Of a stretch of DNA of 64,000 bases, positions 18,380 to 30,163 are shown one piece after another. Origin of the DNA: Vibrio natriegens NBRC 15636 = ATCC 14048 = DSM 759 (GTDB lineage Bacteria; Pseudomonadota; Gammaproteobacteria; Enterobacterales; Vibrionaceae); contig NZ_CP141822.1 in NCBI RefSeq assembly GCF_035621455.1, positions 992,001 through 1,056,000 of the forward strand. Direction: 5' to 3'. Below the pieces are notes generated by a model. The model saw only the letters and a program-made list of their open reading frames with translations. It ran no database searches and was not told the DNA's origin. Both the position numbers and the translations under genes were made by a program. Every line of letters starts with the position of its first letter. Within the stretch, counting starts at the first letter, position 1.

Positions 18380-19711
18380 ATGGAAACATTCAAGAAATGG
18401 ATTGAAGAAAACCGTATTACTGAAGTCGAGTGTCTTATCCCTGACATTACTGGTAACGCAAGAGGCAAAATTATGCCCGCCAAAAAATTTCTTCGAGAAG
18501 GAGGGATGCATCTTCCCGAAGTGATTTTTTTCCAGACGGTAAACGGTGACTGGCCAGACGATGAAAGCATGATTGATCTCACCGAGAAAGACATGAATCT
18601 CGAGCCAGATCCAAATACGGTCAGGTTAGTTCCATGGACAAAAGATCCAACAGGTCAGGTAATTCATGACTGTTTCACAGTGGATGGTGAGCCAGTAGAA
18701 GTTTCCCCAAGAGCGGTGTTGCGTCGTGTTTTATCGTTCTACGAAAGAGAGGGTTGGAACCCAATAGTGGCACCTGAGCTAGAGTTTTTCTTGGTTAAGA
18801 AAAATCTGGACTGGGACTATCCGCTTGAGCCGCCGATTGGTCGAAATGGGAGACCAGAAACGGCCAGACAATCCTTCAGTATCGATGCTGTGAATGAATT
18901 CGATCCTATTTTTGAAGACATGTATGACTTCTGTGAGGCGCAAGGCCTGGACGTTGATACATTAGTTCATGAATCGGGTGCCGCTCAGATGGAGTTGAAC
19001 TTCGATCACGGTGAACCGTTAGATTTGGCAGATCAGGTGTTTCTCTTTAAACGCACGGTACGAGAAGCCGCATTGCGCCACGATGTTTATGCGACGTTTA
19101 TGGCGAAACCAATGGAGCATGAACCAGGCAGTGCAATGCACATTCACCAAAGTTTGGTGGACGTGAACGGCAAGAACCTGTTCGCCAATGAAGACGGCTC
19201 TAACAGCGAACTCTTCCTCAATTATATTGCTGGCATGCAAAAATATACCCCGGCTGCGATTGCCTTTTTTGCGCCAAACGTCAATTCCTACCGTCGACTG
19301 GTCTTCGGCGAGTCAGCGCCTACCAACGTAGCTTGGGGAGAAGACAACCGCACGGTTGGGCTTCGAGTTCCGGTCTCTGATAAGAATGCCCGCCGGATTG
19401 AAAACCGTTACGCCGGTGCGGATGCGAACCCTTACTTAGCGATGGCATTGTCATTGGCCTGTGGCTACTTGGGTATGAAAGAAAAACTTACCCCGACACC
19501 GCAGAGTACAGGTGACATGACGACAGAACCTTACTCACTGCCTCATACATTGGAAGATGCGTTATTGCTGCTGGAAAACAGTAACGAGCTGAGAGAAATT
19601 CTCGGTGATCGATTTGTTTCTGCTTACGTGGCAATTAAGCGAAAAGAGTACAAAACGTTCTTTCAAGTTATCAGCTCTTGGGAGCGTGAGTTCTTACTCT
19701 TAAACGTATAA
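18380..19711 (+). CDS. Glutamine synthetase family protein (SpuB-like gamma-glutamylpolyamine synthetase)
   Basis: 443 aa from ATG 18380 (GAAGGA precedes it; upstream in-frame starts have no ribosome site). Same family landmarks as the 16582 gene: IVAPELEFFL, GAAQMELNFDHG, GSAMHIHQSL, NSYRRLVFGESAP, WGEDNRTVGLRVP, YAGADANPYLA. It opens a plus-strand operon with an aminotransferase and a polyamine ABC importer, the order of spuBCD-FGH in Pseudomonas aeruginosa, where SpuB is also a glutamine synthetase homologue. It probably gamma-glutamylates a polyamine distinct from that of the divergent paralogue (inference). Confidence 0.82.
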   Translation: METFKKWIEENRITEVECLIPDITGNARGKIMPAKKFLREGGMHLPEVIFFQTVNGDWPDDESMIDLTEKDMNLEPDPNTVRLVPWTKDPTGQVIHDCFTVDGEPVEVSPRAVLRRVLSFYEREGWNPIVAPELEFFLVKKNLDWDYPLEPPIGRNGRPETARQSFSIDAVNEFDPIFEDMYDFCEAQGLDVDTLVHESGAAQMELNFDHGEPLDLADQVFLFKRTVREAALRHDVYATFMAKPMEHEPGSAMHIHQSLVDVNGKNLFANEDGSNSELFLNYIAGMQKYTPAAIAFFAPNVNSYRRLVFGESAPTNVAWGEDNRTVGLRVPVSDKNARRIENRYAGADANPYLAMALSLACGYLGMKEKLTPTPQSTGDMTTEPYSLPHTLEDALLLLENSNELREILGDRFVSAYVAIKRKEYKTFFQVISSWEREFLLLNV

Positions 19712-19832
19712 GTCAAACTTAATTACCAAGTGAAAGCTACTTTCTCTTAGCGAACGTTACCGTCGAACCATTTATCTTTGCGGATAAAGGGAAAGTAGTG
19801 CTCACGTTATTAATAAACCATGGAATGAAACT

Positions 19833-22336
<2,504 letters not shown>

Positions 22337-22346
22337 ATAGAGACAA

Positions 22347-22374
22347 AGAGGTGACCCTAGGGTCGCCTCTTTTA
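22347..22374 (+). terminator. Intra-operon hairpin terminator/attenuator after the binding-protein gene
   Basis: AGAGGTGACCC (22347-22357) pairs with GGGTCGCCTCT (22360-22370) around a two-base centre, then TTTTA. It sits between the binding-protein stop and the ribosome site of the ATPase gene. Such hairpins usually let the binding protein be made in excess over the membrane components. Confidence 0.65.
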
Positions 22375-22385
22375 TGGAGAGTGCC

Positions 22386-23528
22386 ATGACAGTGATGTCA
22401 ATTTGTAATGATCTTCCTCATATGCATGTGGATTCCAATCCGCCAAAACCTTTATTAGAAATCAAAGGTCTCACCAAAAGCTTTGATGGTCACGTCGCCG
22501 TTGATGGTTTGGATTTGACGATCAATCAAGGTGAACTGTTTGCCCTGCTTGGCGCATCGGGCTGTGGAAAATCAACGTTGCTAAGAATGCTTGCTGGTTT
22601 TGAGCAACCTTCAGCTGGGCAGATTATTTTAGATGGAGAAGATCTTGCCGAGATACCTCCGTATCGTCGCCCGGTCAATATGATGTTCCAATCCTATGCG
22701 CTGTTTCCTCATATGACCGTTGCAGACAATATTGCATTTGGTTTAAAGCAGGACGGCATGTCTCGCCAAGAAATCAATGAAACCGTCAAACAGATGCTGG
22801 AACTTGTGCATATGTCTGACTATGCCAAACGCAAACCTCATCAACTTTCTGGTGGTCAGAAACAGCGTGTTGCACTGGCTCGTAGTTTAGCCAAAAAGCC
22901 AAAACTGCTGCTTCTGGATGAACCAATGGGCGCTTTAGATAAAAACTTAAGAGAAAAAATGCAACTCGAAGTGGTGGATATCTTAGAGCGTGTGGGGGTG
23001 ACTTGTGTGATGGTGACACACGATCAAGAAGAAGCCATGACCATGGCCAGTCGAATGGCGATTATGAATAAAGGTCAGTTTGTGCAAATTGGCTCTCCAG
23101 AATCGATCTATGAACACCCGAATTCTAAATTCTCAGCCAAGTTTGTCGGCACGGTAAATATCTTTGAAGGCATATTGGAAAATAATCAAAACGACAGTTG
23201 CACCGTGCGCAGTCAGGATCTTGAACACCCGATTTGTATTAATGAAGGCATTTCTGGTGTGACAGGGGTACCCGTGATGATTGCGGTTAGGCCAGAGAAA
23301 ATGACGTTGAGCACACATAGCAATCATTCGGTCAACAGCTGCACAGGGGTCGTTGAAGATATTGCCTATATGGGCAATCAATCTATCTACCACGTGCGTT
23401 TACCGTCTGGAAAATTAGTCACGGCAACCTTACAAAATACCACTCGCTTGAGAAAAGACATGCCGACGTGGGAACAGAAGGTCACGCTAAGTTGGGAAAT
23501 GGAAAGCTGCGTGGTACTTAAAATATGA
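22386..23528 (+). CDS. potG: Polyamine ABC transporter ATP-binding protein (PotG/SpuF-like)
   Basis: 380 aa from ATG 22386, with GGAG 6 bases upstream (the ATG at 22374 overlaps that site). Walker A GASGCGKST, Q-loop MMFQSYALFPHM, signature LSGGQKQRVALARSLA, Walker B LLLLDEPMGALD and switch His in MVTHDQEEAM are all intact. The C-terminal third is a TOBE-type regulatory domain with IAVRPEKM. It powers import through the two permeases that follow. Stop overlaps the next start (ATGA), indicating coupling. Confidence 0.92.
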   Translation: MTVMSICNDLPHMHVDSNPPKPLLEIKGLTKSFDGHVAVDGLDLTINQGELFALLGASGCGKSTLLRMLAGFEQPSAGQIILDGEDLAEIPPYRRPVNMMFQSYALFPHMTVADNIAFGLKQDGMSRQEINETVKQMLELVHMSDYAKRKPHQLSGGQKQRVALARSLAKKPKLLLLDEPMGALDKNLREKMQLEVVDILERVGVTCVMVTHDQEEAMTMASRMAIMNKGQFVQIGSPESIYEHPNSKFSAKFVGTVNIFEGILENNQNDSCTVRSQDLEHPICINEGISGVTGVPVMIAVRPEKMTLSTHSNHSVNSCTGVVEDIAYMGNQSIYHVRLPSGKLVTATLQNTTRLRKDMPTWEQKVTLSWEMESCVVLKI

Positions 23529-24442
23529 TAAAGAAAGCCAAACTCGATATCTGGCGTGTCATACCCACGCCAAAGTGCTTACTGCTTGCTGTCCCTTATG
23601 GATGGTTGTTACTGTTCTTCTTACTCCCATTTTTGATCGTATTTAAGATCAGCTTCGCCGAGGCTCAGGTCTCGATTCCTCCCTATTCTGAACTGCTCAG
23701 TTATGCCGAGCAGCAATTGCAGCTACTGCTGAATATCGGTAACTACGAATATTTGTTGGAAGATGATTTGTATGTGTCTTCCTATTTAGAGTCGATACGT
23801 ATCGCATTCATTTCAACGTTACTGTGTTTAGTGGTCGGTTTTCCAATTGCCTGGGCTATTGTGCATTCAACGCCGTCGACGCGTAACGTCCTGCTGATGC
23901 TGATCATTCTGCCTTCATGGACGAGTTTTTTGATTCGAGTCTATGCCTGGATAGGTATCCTCAAAAACAATGGATTACTTAATAACGTGCTACTAACCAT
24001 TGGGGCGATTGACGAGCCATTGAAGATATTGCATACCGACGTCGCCGTATATATCGGCATTGTGTATACCTATCTGCCTTTCATGGTTTTACCTTTGTAC
24101 ACCGCGCTGATGCGAGTCGATTATTCACTAATAGAAGCCTCGAGTGATTTAGGCGCGAAACCAATCACCACATTGTTTAGTGTTTTAATTCCTTTAACCC
24201 GCGCCGGTATTATCGCTGGTTCCATGCTGGTCTTTATTCCTGCGGTAGGGGAGTTTGTTATTCCTGAACTGCTCGGCGGGCCAGATTCAATTCTAATCGG
24301 CAAAGTGTTATGGCAAGAGTTTTTCAATAACCGAGACTGGCCTGTTGCCTCGGCCGTTGCCACCACGATGTTACTCATACTAATGGTGCCAATTCTTTGG
24401 TTCCACCGTTATCAAAAACGTGAATTGGAGGTACAGGGATGA
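23525..24442 (+). CDS. potH: Polyamine ABC transporter permease (PotH/SpuG-like)
   Basis: 305 aa with six predicted membrane helices, starting at about residue 25 (AVPYGWLLLFFLLPFLIVFKI), and the EAA loop SLIEASSDLGAKPITTLFSV that contacts the ATPase. One of the two channel subunits. Overlaps the genes on both sides by 4 bp, so the three importer genes are translationally coupled. Confidence 0.9.
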   Translation: MIKKAKLDIWRVIPTPKCLLLAVPYGWLLLFFLLPFLIVFKISFAEAQVSIPPYSELLSYAEQQLQLLLNIGNYEYLLEDDLYVSSYLESIRIAFISTLLCLVVGFPIAWAIVHSTPSTRNVLLMLIILPSWTSFLIRVYAWIGILKNNGLLNNVLLTIGAIDEPLKILHTDVAVYIGIVYTYLPFMVLPLYTALMRVDYSLIEASSDLGAKPITTLFSVLIPLTRAGIIAGSMLVFIPAVGEFVIPELLGGPDSILIGKVLWQEFFNNRDWPVASAVATTMLLILMVPILWFHRYQKRELEVQG

Positions 24443-25281
24443 ACGATATTCCAGTTTACAACAACAAATGGAAGTGGATGGTTTTAGGGTTAGGTTTTGC
24501 TTTCCTCTATTTACCCATTCTGATTTTGATTATTTATTCTTTTAATGAAAACCGCTTAGTGACCGTTTGGTCTGGGTTTTCTTTTAAGTGGTATTCAGAG
24601 TTATTTGACGATGACTTATTAATGGGCGGGGTAAAGCTGAGCTTGTTAATTGGTTTTCTCTCTGCCAGCGCCGCTGTGGTGCTGGGGACTATCGCGGCGT
24701 TTGTCCTGAATCGCTTCGGGAAATTTAGAGGTGAAACCGGATTCGCGTTTATGATCACGGCGCCGTTGGTGATGCCAGAAGTGATCACCGGTCTGTCTTT
24801 ACTGTTACTCTTCATTGCGATGGGGCAAGTGTTTGATTTATTTAATCAACGTGGAATGATGACTATCTGGATTGCACATGTTACGTTTTGCACGGCATAC
24901 GTTACGGTAGTCGTTAGCTCCAGATTACAAGAGGTCGATCGCTCAATTGAAGAGGCTGCGATGGACTTGGGGGCTCCGCCCTGGAAGGTATTTCTGCAAA
25001 TTACCTTACCAACGATTGCTCCTGCTATTGTTGCAGGCTGGTTACTGGCGTTTACGTTATCACTCGATGACCTGGTGATTGCGAGTTTTGTATCTGGTCC
25101 GAGTGCTACAACGCTACCAATGGTGGTATTCTCCAGCGTTAGACTAGGCGTTAGTCCTAAAATTAATGCCCTCGCGACGTTGATCATTTTAGCTGTCTCC
25201 TGTGCCACCTTTATTGCGTGGTGGGTGCTCGCTAAAGCGGAGAAACGGCGATTACAAGAGGCGAAAATGAGCCAGCAGTAA
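24439..25281 (+). CDS. potI: Polyamine ABC transporter permease (PotI/SpuH-like)
   Basis: 280 aa, six predicted membrane helices, N-terminal FLYLPILILIIYSFNENR typical of PotI/PotC proteins, and the EAA loop IEEAAMDLGAPPWKVFLQ. Second channel subunit. Starts inside the end of potH (4-bp overlap) and is followed after 30 bp by the PuuR-like regulator gene on the same strand. Confidence 0.9.
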   Translation: MNDIPVYNNKWKWMVLGLGFAFLYLPILILIIYSFNENRLVTVWSGFSFKWYSELFDDDLLMGGVKLSLLIGFLSASAAVVLGTIAAFVLNRFGKFRGETGFAFMITAPLVMPEVITGLSLLLLFIAMGQVFDLFNQRGMMTIWIAHVTFCTAYVTVVVSSRLQEVDRSIEEAAMDLGAPPWKVFLQITLPTIAPAIVAGWLLAFTLSLDDLVIASFVSGPSATTLPMVVFSSVRLGVSPKINALATLIILAVSCATFIAWWVLAKAEKRRLQEAKMSQQ

Positions 25282-25311
25282 AGGCATTCGCTGACAAACT
25301 AGGAGAGATAC

Positions 25312-25866
25312 ATGGATAGAGACATGGATGTAGGCAAGCAACTTAAGACGATCCGAACCATGCGTGGTTTATCTCAACGAGAGCTTGCGAAGAGAAGCGG
25401 TGTGACGAACTCCATGATCTCTCAAATTGAACAGAACCTTGTGAACCCTTCTGTTGGGTCACTAAAAAAGATACTGGAAGCGATTCCCATCTCAATGGGC
25501 GAGTTTTTTACCTTAGACGTTGAATCCGAGGATGACATCTTTTTTAGTCCGGAACAGATGACGGATTTAGGTGACGGCAAGATTAACCTGATGTTAGTGG
25601 GTGCGAAACGAGAAGGTCGCAAACTTGCCATATTGCATGAAGTCTACCCGCCAGGTGCTGATACCGGCACTGATTTCATGCAGCACGAAGGCGAAGAAGG
25701 CGGCGTGGTGATTCGCGGAGAAATAGAGATCACGGTAGGCAGTCGCACTCAAGTGCTGAAAGCCGGTGATTCTTACTATTTTGAGACGCGTAAGCCACAC
25801 CGATTTCGTAACAAGGGAAAAGTGGAGTGTGAGTTGATAAGCGCTTCGACGCCACCAACGTTTTAA
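25312..25866 (+). CDS. puuR: PuuR-like repressor (Cro/CI helix-turn-helix plus cupin)
   Basis: 184 aa, the size of E. coli PuuR (185 aa). N-terminal helix-turn-helix at about residues 20-60 (LSQRELAKRSGVTNSMISQI), C-terminal cupin with HEGEEGGVVIRGEIEI and KPHRFRN. PuuR-type proteins repress polyamine catabolism genes and are released by putrescine. As last gene of the importer operon it would close a feedback loop; its operators are probably at 17971-18379 and 27449-27860 (inference). GGAG lies 6 bases before the ATG. Confidence 0.85.
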   Translation: MDRDMDVGKQLKTIRTMRGLSQRELAKRSGVTNSMISQIEQNLVNPSVGSLKKILEAIPISMGEFFTLDVESEDDIFFSPEQMTDLGDGKINLMLVGAKREGRKLAILHEVYPPGADTGTDFMQHEGEEGGVVIRGEIEITVGSRTQVLKAGDSYYFETRKPHRFRNKGKVECELISASTPPTF

Positions 25867-25879
25867 ATACTCGCTTTCG

Positions 25880-25910
25880 AAAAAATGGCCTCTGTTACGA
25901 GGCCATTTTT
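25880..25910. terminator. Bidirectional terminator between puuR and puuC
   Basis: AAAAATGGCCTC / GAGGCCATTTTT stem with a 6-nt loop; A- and T-runs on both sides suit the convergent genes. Confidence 0.8.
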
Positions 25911-25960
25911 AATCACGGTGCATTTTTAGTCACGGTGAATGCGGTTATGAGGCAAAAAGA

Positions 25961-27448
25961 CTAATCAAGTTCGATCCATGTCGATTTGATTTCTGTGTAT
26001 TTATCTAAGGCGTGTAAAGACTTATCCCTGCCGTTCCCACTTTGTTTGTACCCGCCAAATGGCATTGTCATATCACCGCCGTCCCAGTTGTTCACAAATA
26101 CGGTACCGGCTCTTAGCGCGCGAGAGCATTTTACCGCAGTGGAAATATCGGAAGTCCACACGCCAGCCGCTAGGCCATATTCACTGTCGTTGGCAAGCTC
26201 GATCGCTTCATCAATCGTGTCGAATGTCGTCACACAAAGCACAGGACCAAATATCTCTTCTTTGAATATACGCATGTCAGGTGTTACGTCTGTGAAGACA
26301 GCAGGCTGAATAAAGTAGCCGCCTGTATGTTCAAGAACGGGTTGGCCACCAAATCGAAGTGTTGCACCTTCCTGTTTGCCTACCTCTATATAATCGAGTA
26401 CGCGTTCAAACTGAGCTTTATCGACAATCGCGCCTACACGTGAGCTGTCGTTAAGAGGATCGCCAGGTTGCCATTTGTCCATGTTCTTCATTAGTAGATT
26501 GATGAATTGATCTTTGATGGATGAGTGAACCAAAAGACGAGAGCCAGCGGTACAGACTTCGCCCTGGTTATAGCAAATCGCACTTGCTGCTGTGGCAGCC
26601 GCTTTCTCAATGTTTTTCACATCGTAATGGACAATATGAGGGCTCTTGCCTCCACATTCCATAAAGGTTCGCTTGAGGTTAGATTCACCTGCAAAGGTCA
26701 ATAATTTCTTCCCGATAGCCGTAGAGCCAGTAAAAGTAATGCAGTCCACGTCTTGATGAAGTGCGAGTGTTTGCCCCGCCTCATGACCAAAGCCTGGCAG
26801 AACTTGAAGTACACCGTCGGGAATCCCGGCTTGAGAAGCTAATTCTGCGAGTAAAATAGCGGTGAGAGGCGATTTTTCCGATGGTTTGATGATGACTGAG
26901 TTACCAGTGGCGAGTGCCGGGCCAATTTTCCAAGCCGCCATCACGGTAGGGAAGTTCCAAGGAACAATGGCAGCGACGACGCCTAAAGGCTCTCTTGTCA
27001 CCAGCGCGAGCGCTTCTTCGGTCACGGGAGCGACTTCATCGTAAATTTTATCAATCGCTTCAGCGTTCCACTGTATGCATCGAGCGGTGGCTGGCGCATC
27101 GTATCCCATGGCATCAGAAATGGGTTTCCCCATATCTAAAGACTCCAGAAGAGCGAACTGTTCTTGGTGTTGTTCGATAAGCTTGGCGTAGTTGAGTAAT
27201 ACCGTTTTACGCTGCGCTGGTGGTAATCCTGCCCAGACTCGGGAATGAAAGGCATCACGCGCGGCTTTAACCGCAATCTCGACATCTTCCTCACGGCAAC
27301 GTGCTACATGAGCGAGGTGTTTTCCCGTTGCTGGGTTAATAATCTCGAAGGTATCATCGCTGATAGCGTTAGTGAGTTTTCCGTTAATGTAGGCTTGTGT
27401 ATTAAACCTCAACTCAGTGGCTTTATCATGCCAGTTTGTAGTGTCCAT
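25961..27448 (-). CDS. puuC: Gamma-glutamyl-gamma-aminobutyraldehyde dehydrogenase (PuuC-like)
   Basis: 495 aa NAD(P)-dependent aldehyde dehydrogenase. General base Glu264 in MECGGKSP, catalytic Cys299 in NQGEVCTAG, coenzyme motif FTGSTAIGK (about 239-247), and PWNFPTVM all present. Length and N-terminal INGKLTNA match PuuC. It oxidises the aminoaldehyde made by PuuB (or 4-aminobutanal made by the SpuC-like enzyme) to the acid. It is divergent from the glutamine amidotransferase gene, with a 412-bp control region between. Confidence 0.87.
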   Translation of the reverse strand: MDTTNWHDKATELRFNTQAYINGKLTNAISDDTFEIINPATGKHLAHVARCREEDVEIAVKAARDAFHSRVWAGLPPAQRKTVLLNYAKLIEQHQEQFALLESLDMGKPISDAMGYDAPATARCIQWNAEAIDKIYDEVAPVTEEALALVTREPLGVVAAIVPWNFPTVMAAWKIGPALATGNSVIIKPSEKSPLTAILLAELASQAGIPDGVLQVLPGFGHEAGQTLALHQDVDCITFTGSTAIGKKLLTFAGESNLKRTFMECGGKSPHIVHYDVKNIEKAAATAASAICYNQGEVCTAGSRLLVHSSIKDQFINLLMKNMDKWQPGDPLNDSSRVGAIVDKAQFERVLDYIEVGKQEGATLRFGGQPVLEHTGGYFIQPAVFTDVTPDMRIFKEEIFGPVLCVTTFDTIDEAIELANDSEYGLAAGVWTSDISTAVKCSRALRAGTVFVNNWDGGDMTMPFGGYKQSGNGRDKSLHALDKYTEIKSTWIELD

Positions 27449-27860
27449 TCTGTGTCCTTATTCCTTTTATGTCTTTGTATTCCTGATGAAGTGCTAAACC
27501 TGCTTAGCGATTAAATATGCAAAGAAGGTTTAACGCTGTTTTCTCTCCATTGCGTTAAAGTTAAAAAATCGTGCTTGAATCGAGCTAATTGATAGCAGTG
27601 AACGAAAAGTTTGATAAATAAACTAATCAAAACGTAGATAGTGAATGTAGAGAAATCAACAAAGTGTTCAGTATTTTATGATTTTTAGATATAAAAACTG
27701 CGTATTTAGTCTATCTTGTTAAATATTGGGGTGCGTTAATTAAATAACGGTCTTGGAAAAGATGACGTGCGATTTGATACTAGAATGAAAAGTATCGCCG
27801 CTTGGTGATCGAACGGTTTAAAATCAAGTGAAATGTAAATTCAAGGATGATAGGTGAATA
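27449..27860. promoter_or_regulatory. Divergent control region between puuC and the amidotransferase gene
   Basis: 412 bp, AT-rich, carrying the promoters of both genes; by context a likely PuuR target. No operator could be recognised with confidence. Confidence 0.35.
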
Positions 27861-28601
27861 ATGAAAATTGGGATAATAACCTGCGGATATGTCGATCCAC
27901 CTTTGTCTGATGGCCATGGCCAATATGCAGATATGATTGAGAGCGCTTTTGCTAGTGTGAATGACGCGATGACGTTTCAAAACTTTGACGCGATAAAAGG
28001 TGAGTTACCAAGTTTTGATGAGTGCCACGGTTTTATTATTACCGGTAGTGTGCACAACGCTTATGACGATTTGCCATGGATTCTGGATTTAGCGGATTGG
28101 ATTCGTTGCTGTGAAGCAAGAAGAAAACCACTGGTCGGGATTTGTTTCGGACATCAGTTAATTGCCAGAGCACTTGGTGGGGTGGTTAAAAAGTCTGAGA
28201 AAGGTTGGGGTTTGGGCAGTTATGAGGTAAAAGTCGTGGCACTTAAGAAATGGATGAATCTTGCCATTGACAGTGCGCGTATGCTGGTAAGCCACCAAGA
28301 TCAGGTGGTGATTGTACCCAAAGAGATGAGCGTAATCGCAGGAAACGATTTTTGTCCTAACTTCATGCTGGTCAAAGACAATCACATTTTAACCGTACAA
28401 GGTCATCCCGAATTCAGCTCCGAGTTTACCGAGCTACTGGTGAGAAAGCGCCAACATCTGTTGTCTGAACGTCAGTATGAGGATGCGTTTGCTCAGTTGA
28501 AGAAACCTAACGATTCCGCGCTTTTTTTGCATTGGATGGATGCGTTCTTCACGCGTGATCAGCAAAGGATAGGCTCTGAGGAAATGCAGAAAGTCGGCTA
28601 A
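27861..28601 (+). CDS. Class I glutamine amidotransferase, probable gamma-glutamyl amine hydrolase
   Basis: 246 aa. Catalytic triad of the GATase1 fold is complete: Cys95 in GICFGHQ, His182 and Glu184 in QGHPEF. It resembles GuaA-type amidotransferase domains rather than the PuuD (peptidase C26) group, and has no attached synthase domain. In this locus it most likely does the PuuD step, cleaving gamma-glutamyl-GABA to GABA and glutamate; SpuA of Pseudomonas is another amidotransferase in such a cluster. AGGTGA precedes the ATG. Function is inferred from context. Confidence 0.7.
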   Translation: MKIGIITCGYVDPPLSDGHGQYADMIESAFASVNDAMTFQNFDAIKGELPSFDECHGFIITGSVHNAYDDLPWILDLADWIRCCEARRKPLVGICFGHQLIARALGGVVKKSEKGWGLGSYEVKVVALKKWMNLAIDSARMLVSHQDQVVIVPKEMSVIAGNDFCPNFMLVKDNHILTVQGHPEFSSEFTELLVRKRQHLLSERQYEDAFAQLKKPNDSALFLHWMDAFFTRDQQRIGSEEMQKVG

Positions 28602-28826
28602 TAACGAATGGTTTACCATTGTGACCGCGGCATTCTATATCAGCATTATTAATGATTCGAATGTCGTCGGTTACAGATGACGACAAAGGCCTTCCAGTCA
28701 GAAACTGCTTAAACTCGCTAGCTATCTTTAACTTCTCACTTCAACCTCTCTTTAGCTGCGCACGTCTTTACTCTATAATCCCTCCGTTTTATTCGGTACT
28801 TAACCATTTTCTCCCGGGATATTTTC

Positions 28827-29561
28827 ATGATTTCAAAAAACCAATTAAAACTGCTTCGTGCTTTGGGACAAAAGAAGCAACGTAAAGCACACGGCTTATT
28901 TCTGGTTCAGGGTGAAAAGAACGTACTGGAGCTAGCAACGAGTTCGTTAACGGTTAAACAGATTTTTGCTACAGCGGAATTTCTTGAACAGCACCGCCAA
29001 GATCTTGGTCAGTTCGATTGTATCGAAGCATCATTGGATGATTTGACCAAAGCAAGCACACTGGTCAGTAACAACGCGGCAATTGCGGTCGTAGAAATTC
29101 CAAGTACAAAAGTGCCTCAGGCAAAAGGTCTGATGATTGCACTAGATGGTGTGTCTGACCCAGGTAACTTAGGTACCATCATTCGCGTAGCGGATTGGTA
29201 CGGCATTAAGCACATTGTCGCGAGTTCGGACTGTGCGGATCCGTACAACCCTAAAACCATTAGTGCGACGATGGGCAGCTTTGGCCGAGTTCAGGTTAGC
29301 CTTGTTGACCTGCCAAGCTACTTAGAGCAAGCGAACTTGCTAGTCTACGGCGCGTTTCTGGAAGGGGAAAGCGTACATAAAACCGATTTCTCTGCCGAAG
29401 GTATCTTACTGATGGGCAGTGAATCACACGGTGTGCGTGAAGAAGCGTCGAAATTCGTGACTGACAAAATCACCATTCCAGCTTTTGGTGGCGCAGAGTC
29501 GCTTAACGTTGCCATGGCGACGGGCATTATTCTGGACAACATGCGTCGTCAACACAGCTAA
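28827..29561 (+). CDS. SpoU/TrmH-family RNA methyltransferase
   Basis: 244 aa. N-terminal substrate-binding part (KKQRKAHGLFLVQGEKNVLE) and a C-terminal SPOUT knot with the three motifs: DPGNLGTIIRVADW (about 111-124), LLMGSESHGV and SLNVAMATGIIL. Such enzymes 2'-O-methylate rRNA or tRNA using S-adenosylmethionine. The exact target nucleotide cannot be told. Single gene with a strong terminator. Confidence 0.85.
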   Translation: MISKNQLKLLRALGQKKQRKAHGLFLVQGEKNVLELATSSLTVKQIFATAEFLEQHRQDLGQFDCIEASLDDLTKASTLVSNNAAIAVVEIPSTKVPQAKGLMIALDGVSDPGNLGTIIRVADWYGIKHIVASSDCADPYNPKTISATMGSFGRVQVSLVDLPSYLEQANLLVYGAFLEGESVHKTDFSAEGILLMGSESHGVREEASKFVTDKITIPAFGGAESLNVAMATGIILDNMRRQHS

Positions 29562-29582
29562 TTGAGCTGAATTGAGACACAA

Positions 29583-29617
29583 AAAAAGCGTAACAACTTC
29601 GGTTGTTACGCTTTTTC
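29583..29617. terminator. Bidirectional terminator with TTCG loop
   Basis: AAAAAGCGTAACAAC / GTTGTTACGCTTTTT stem around TTCG, between convergent methyltransferase and ferredoxin genes. Confidence 0.9.
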
Positions 29618-29631
29618 CGTTTTGGATGCTT

Positions 29632-29955
29632 TTATTTTTCCAACATATCTAGCTTGTTTGGCACGCCATTCCATTTCTCGGCGTCTTCCATTGCTGGTTT
29701 TACCTCAGTCTGTACTGGCCAAATCTCAGCAAGCTCTGCATTTAATGCCGTATAGATTTGTTGATCTTCTGGGACTTCATCTTCCTGAAAAATCGCATGA
29801 GCGTCACACTCGTCGACACACAAGCCGCAGTCGATACACTCTATTGGGTTGATTACCATGAAGTTTGGCCCTTCGTGAAAGGCATCAGCCGGGCACACTG
29901 CGACACAGTCAGTGTATTTACATTGGATACAGTTATCGGTTACGACAAATGCCAT
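29632..29955 (-). CDS. fdxA: 7Fe ferredoxin (FdxA-type)
   Basis: 107 aa. Two cluster motifs: Cys-x6-8-Cys in [15 protein letters not shown], where the pattern fits a [3Fe-4S] plus [4Fe-4S] protein, and [11 protein letters not shown]. The C-terminal extension ([17 protein letters not shown]) is typical of the FdxA group. It is a soluble electron carrier; redox partner not evident from neighbours. Confidence 0.88.
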   Translation of the reverse strand: MAFVVTDNCIQCKYTDCVAVCPADAFHEGPNFMVINPIECIDCGLCVDECDAHAIFQEDEVPEDQQIYTALNAELAEIWPVQTEVKPAMEDAEKWNGVPNKLDMLEK

Positions 29956-30163
29956 GATAATCCGCTCTTAAGTTAGTCAAAATCAAAGAAAGGGGATAAT
30001 ACTCATCCCAAGGTAAAATTCAACATTCGATAGGTTAAATAGCCCCTCTCACTTTGATTTAGTATGACAGACAATTCAATTTCTCGTAAAATGCGCGCCA
30101 TTGTGAGCTGACCCTGTATTTCGCAGGGTTTTGGCTAAGACACCAACTACCCGAGACATCGAT

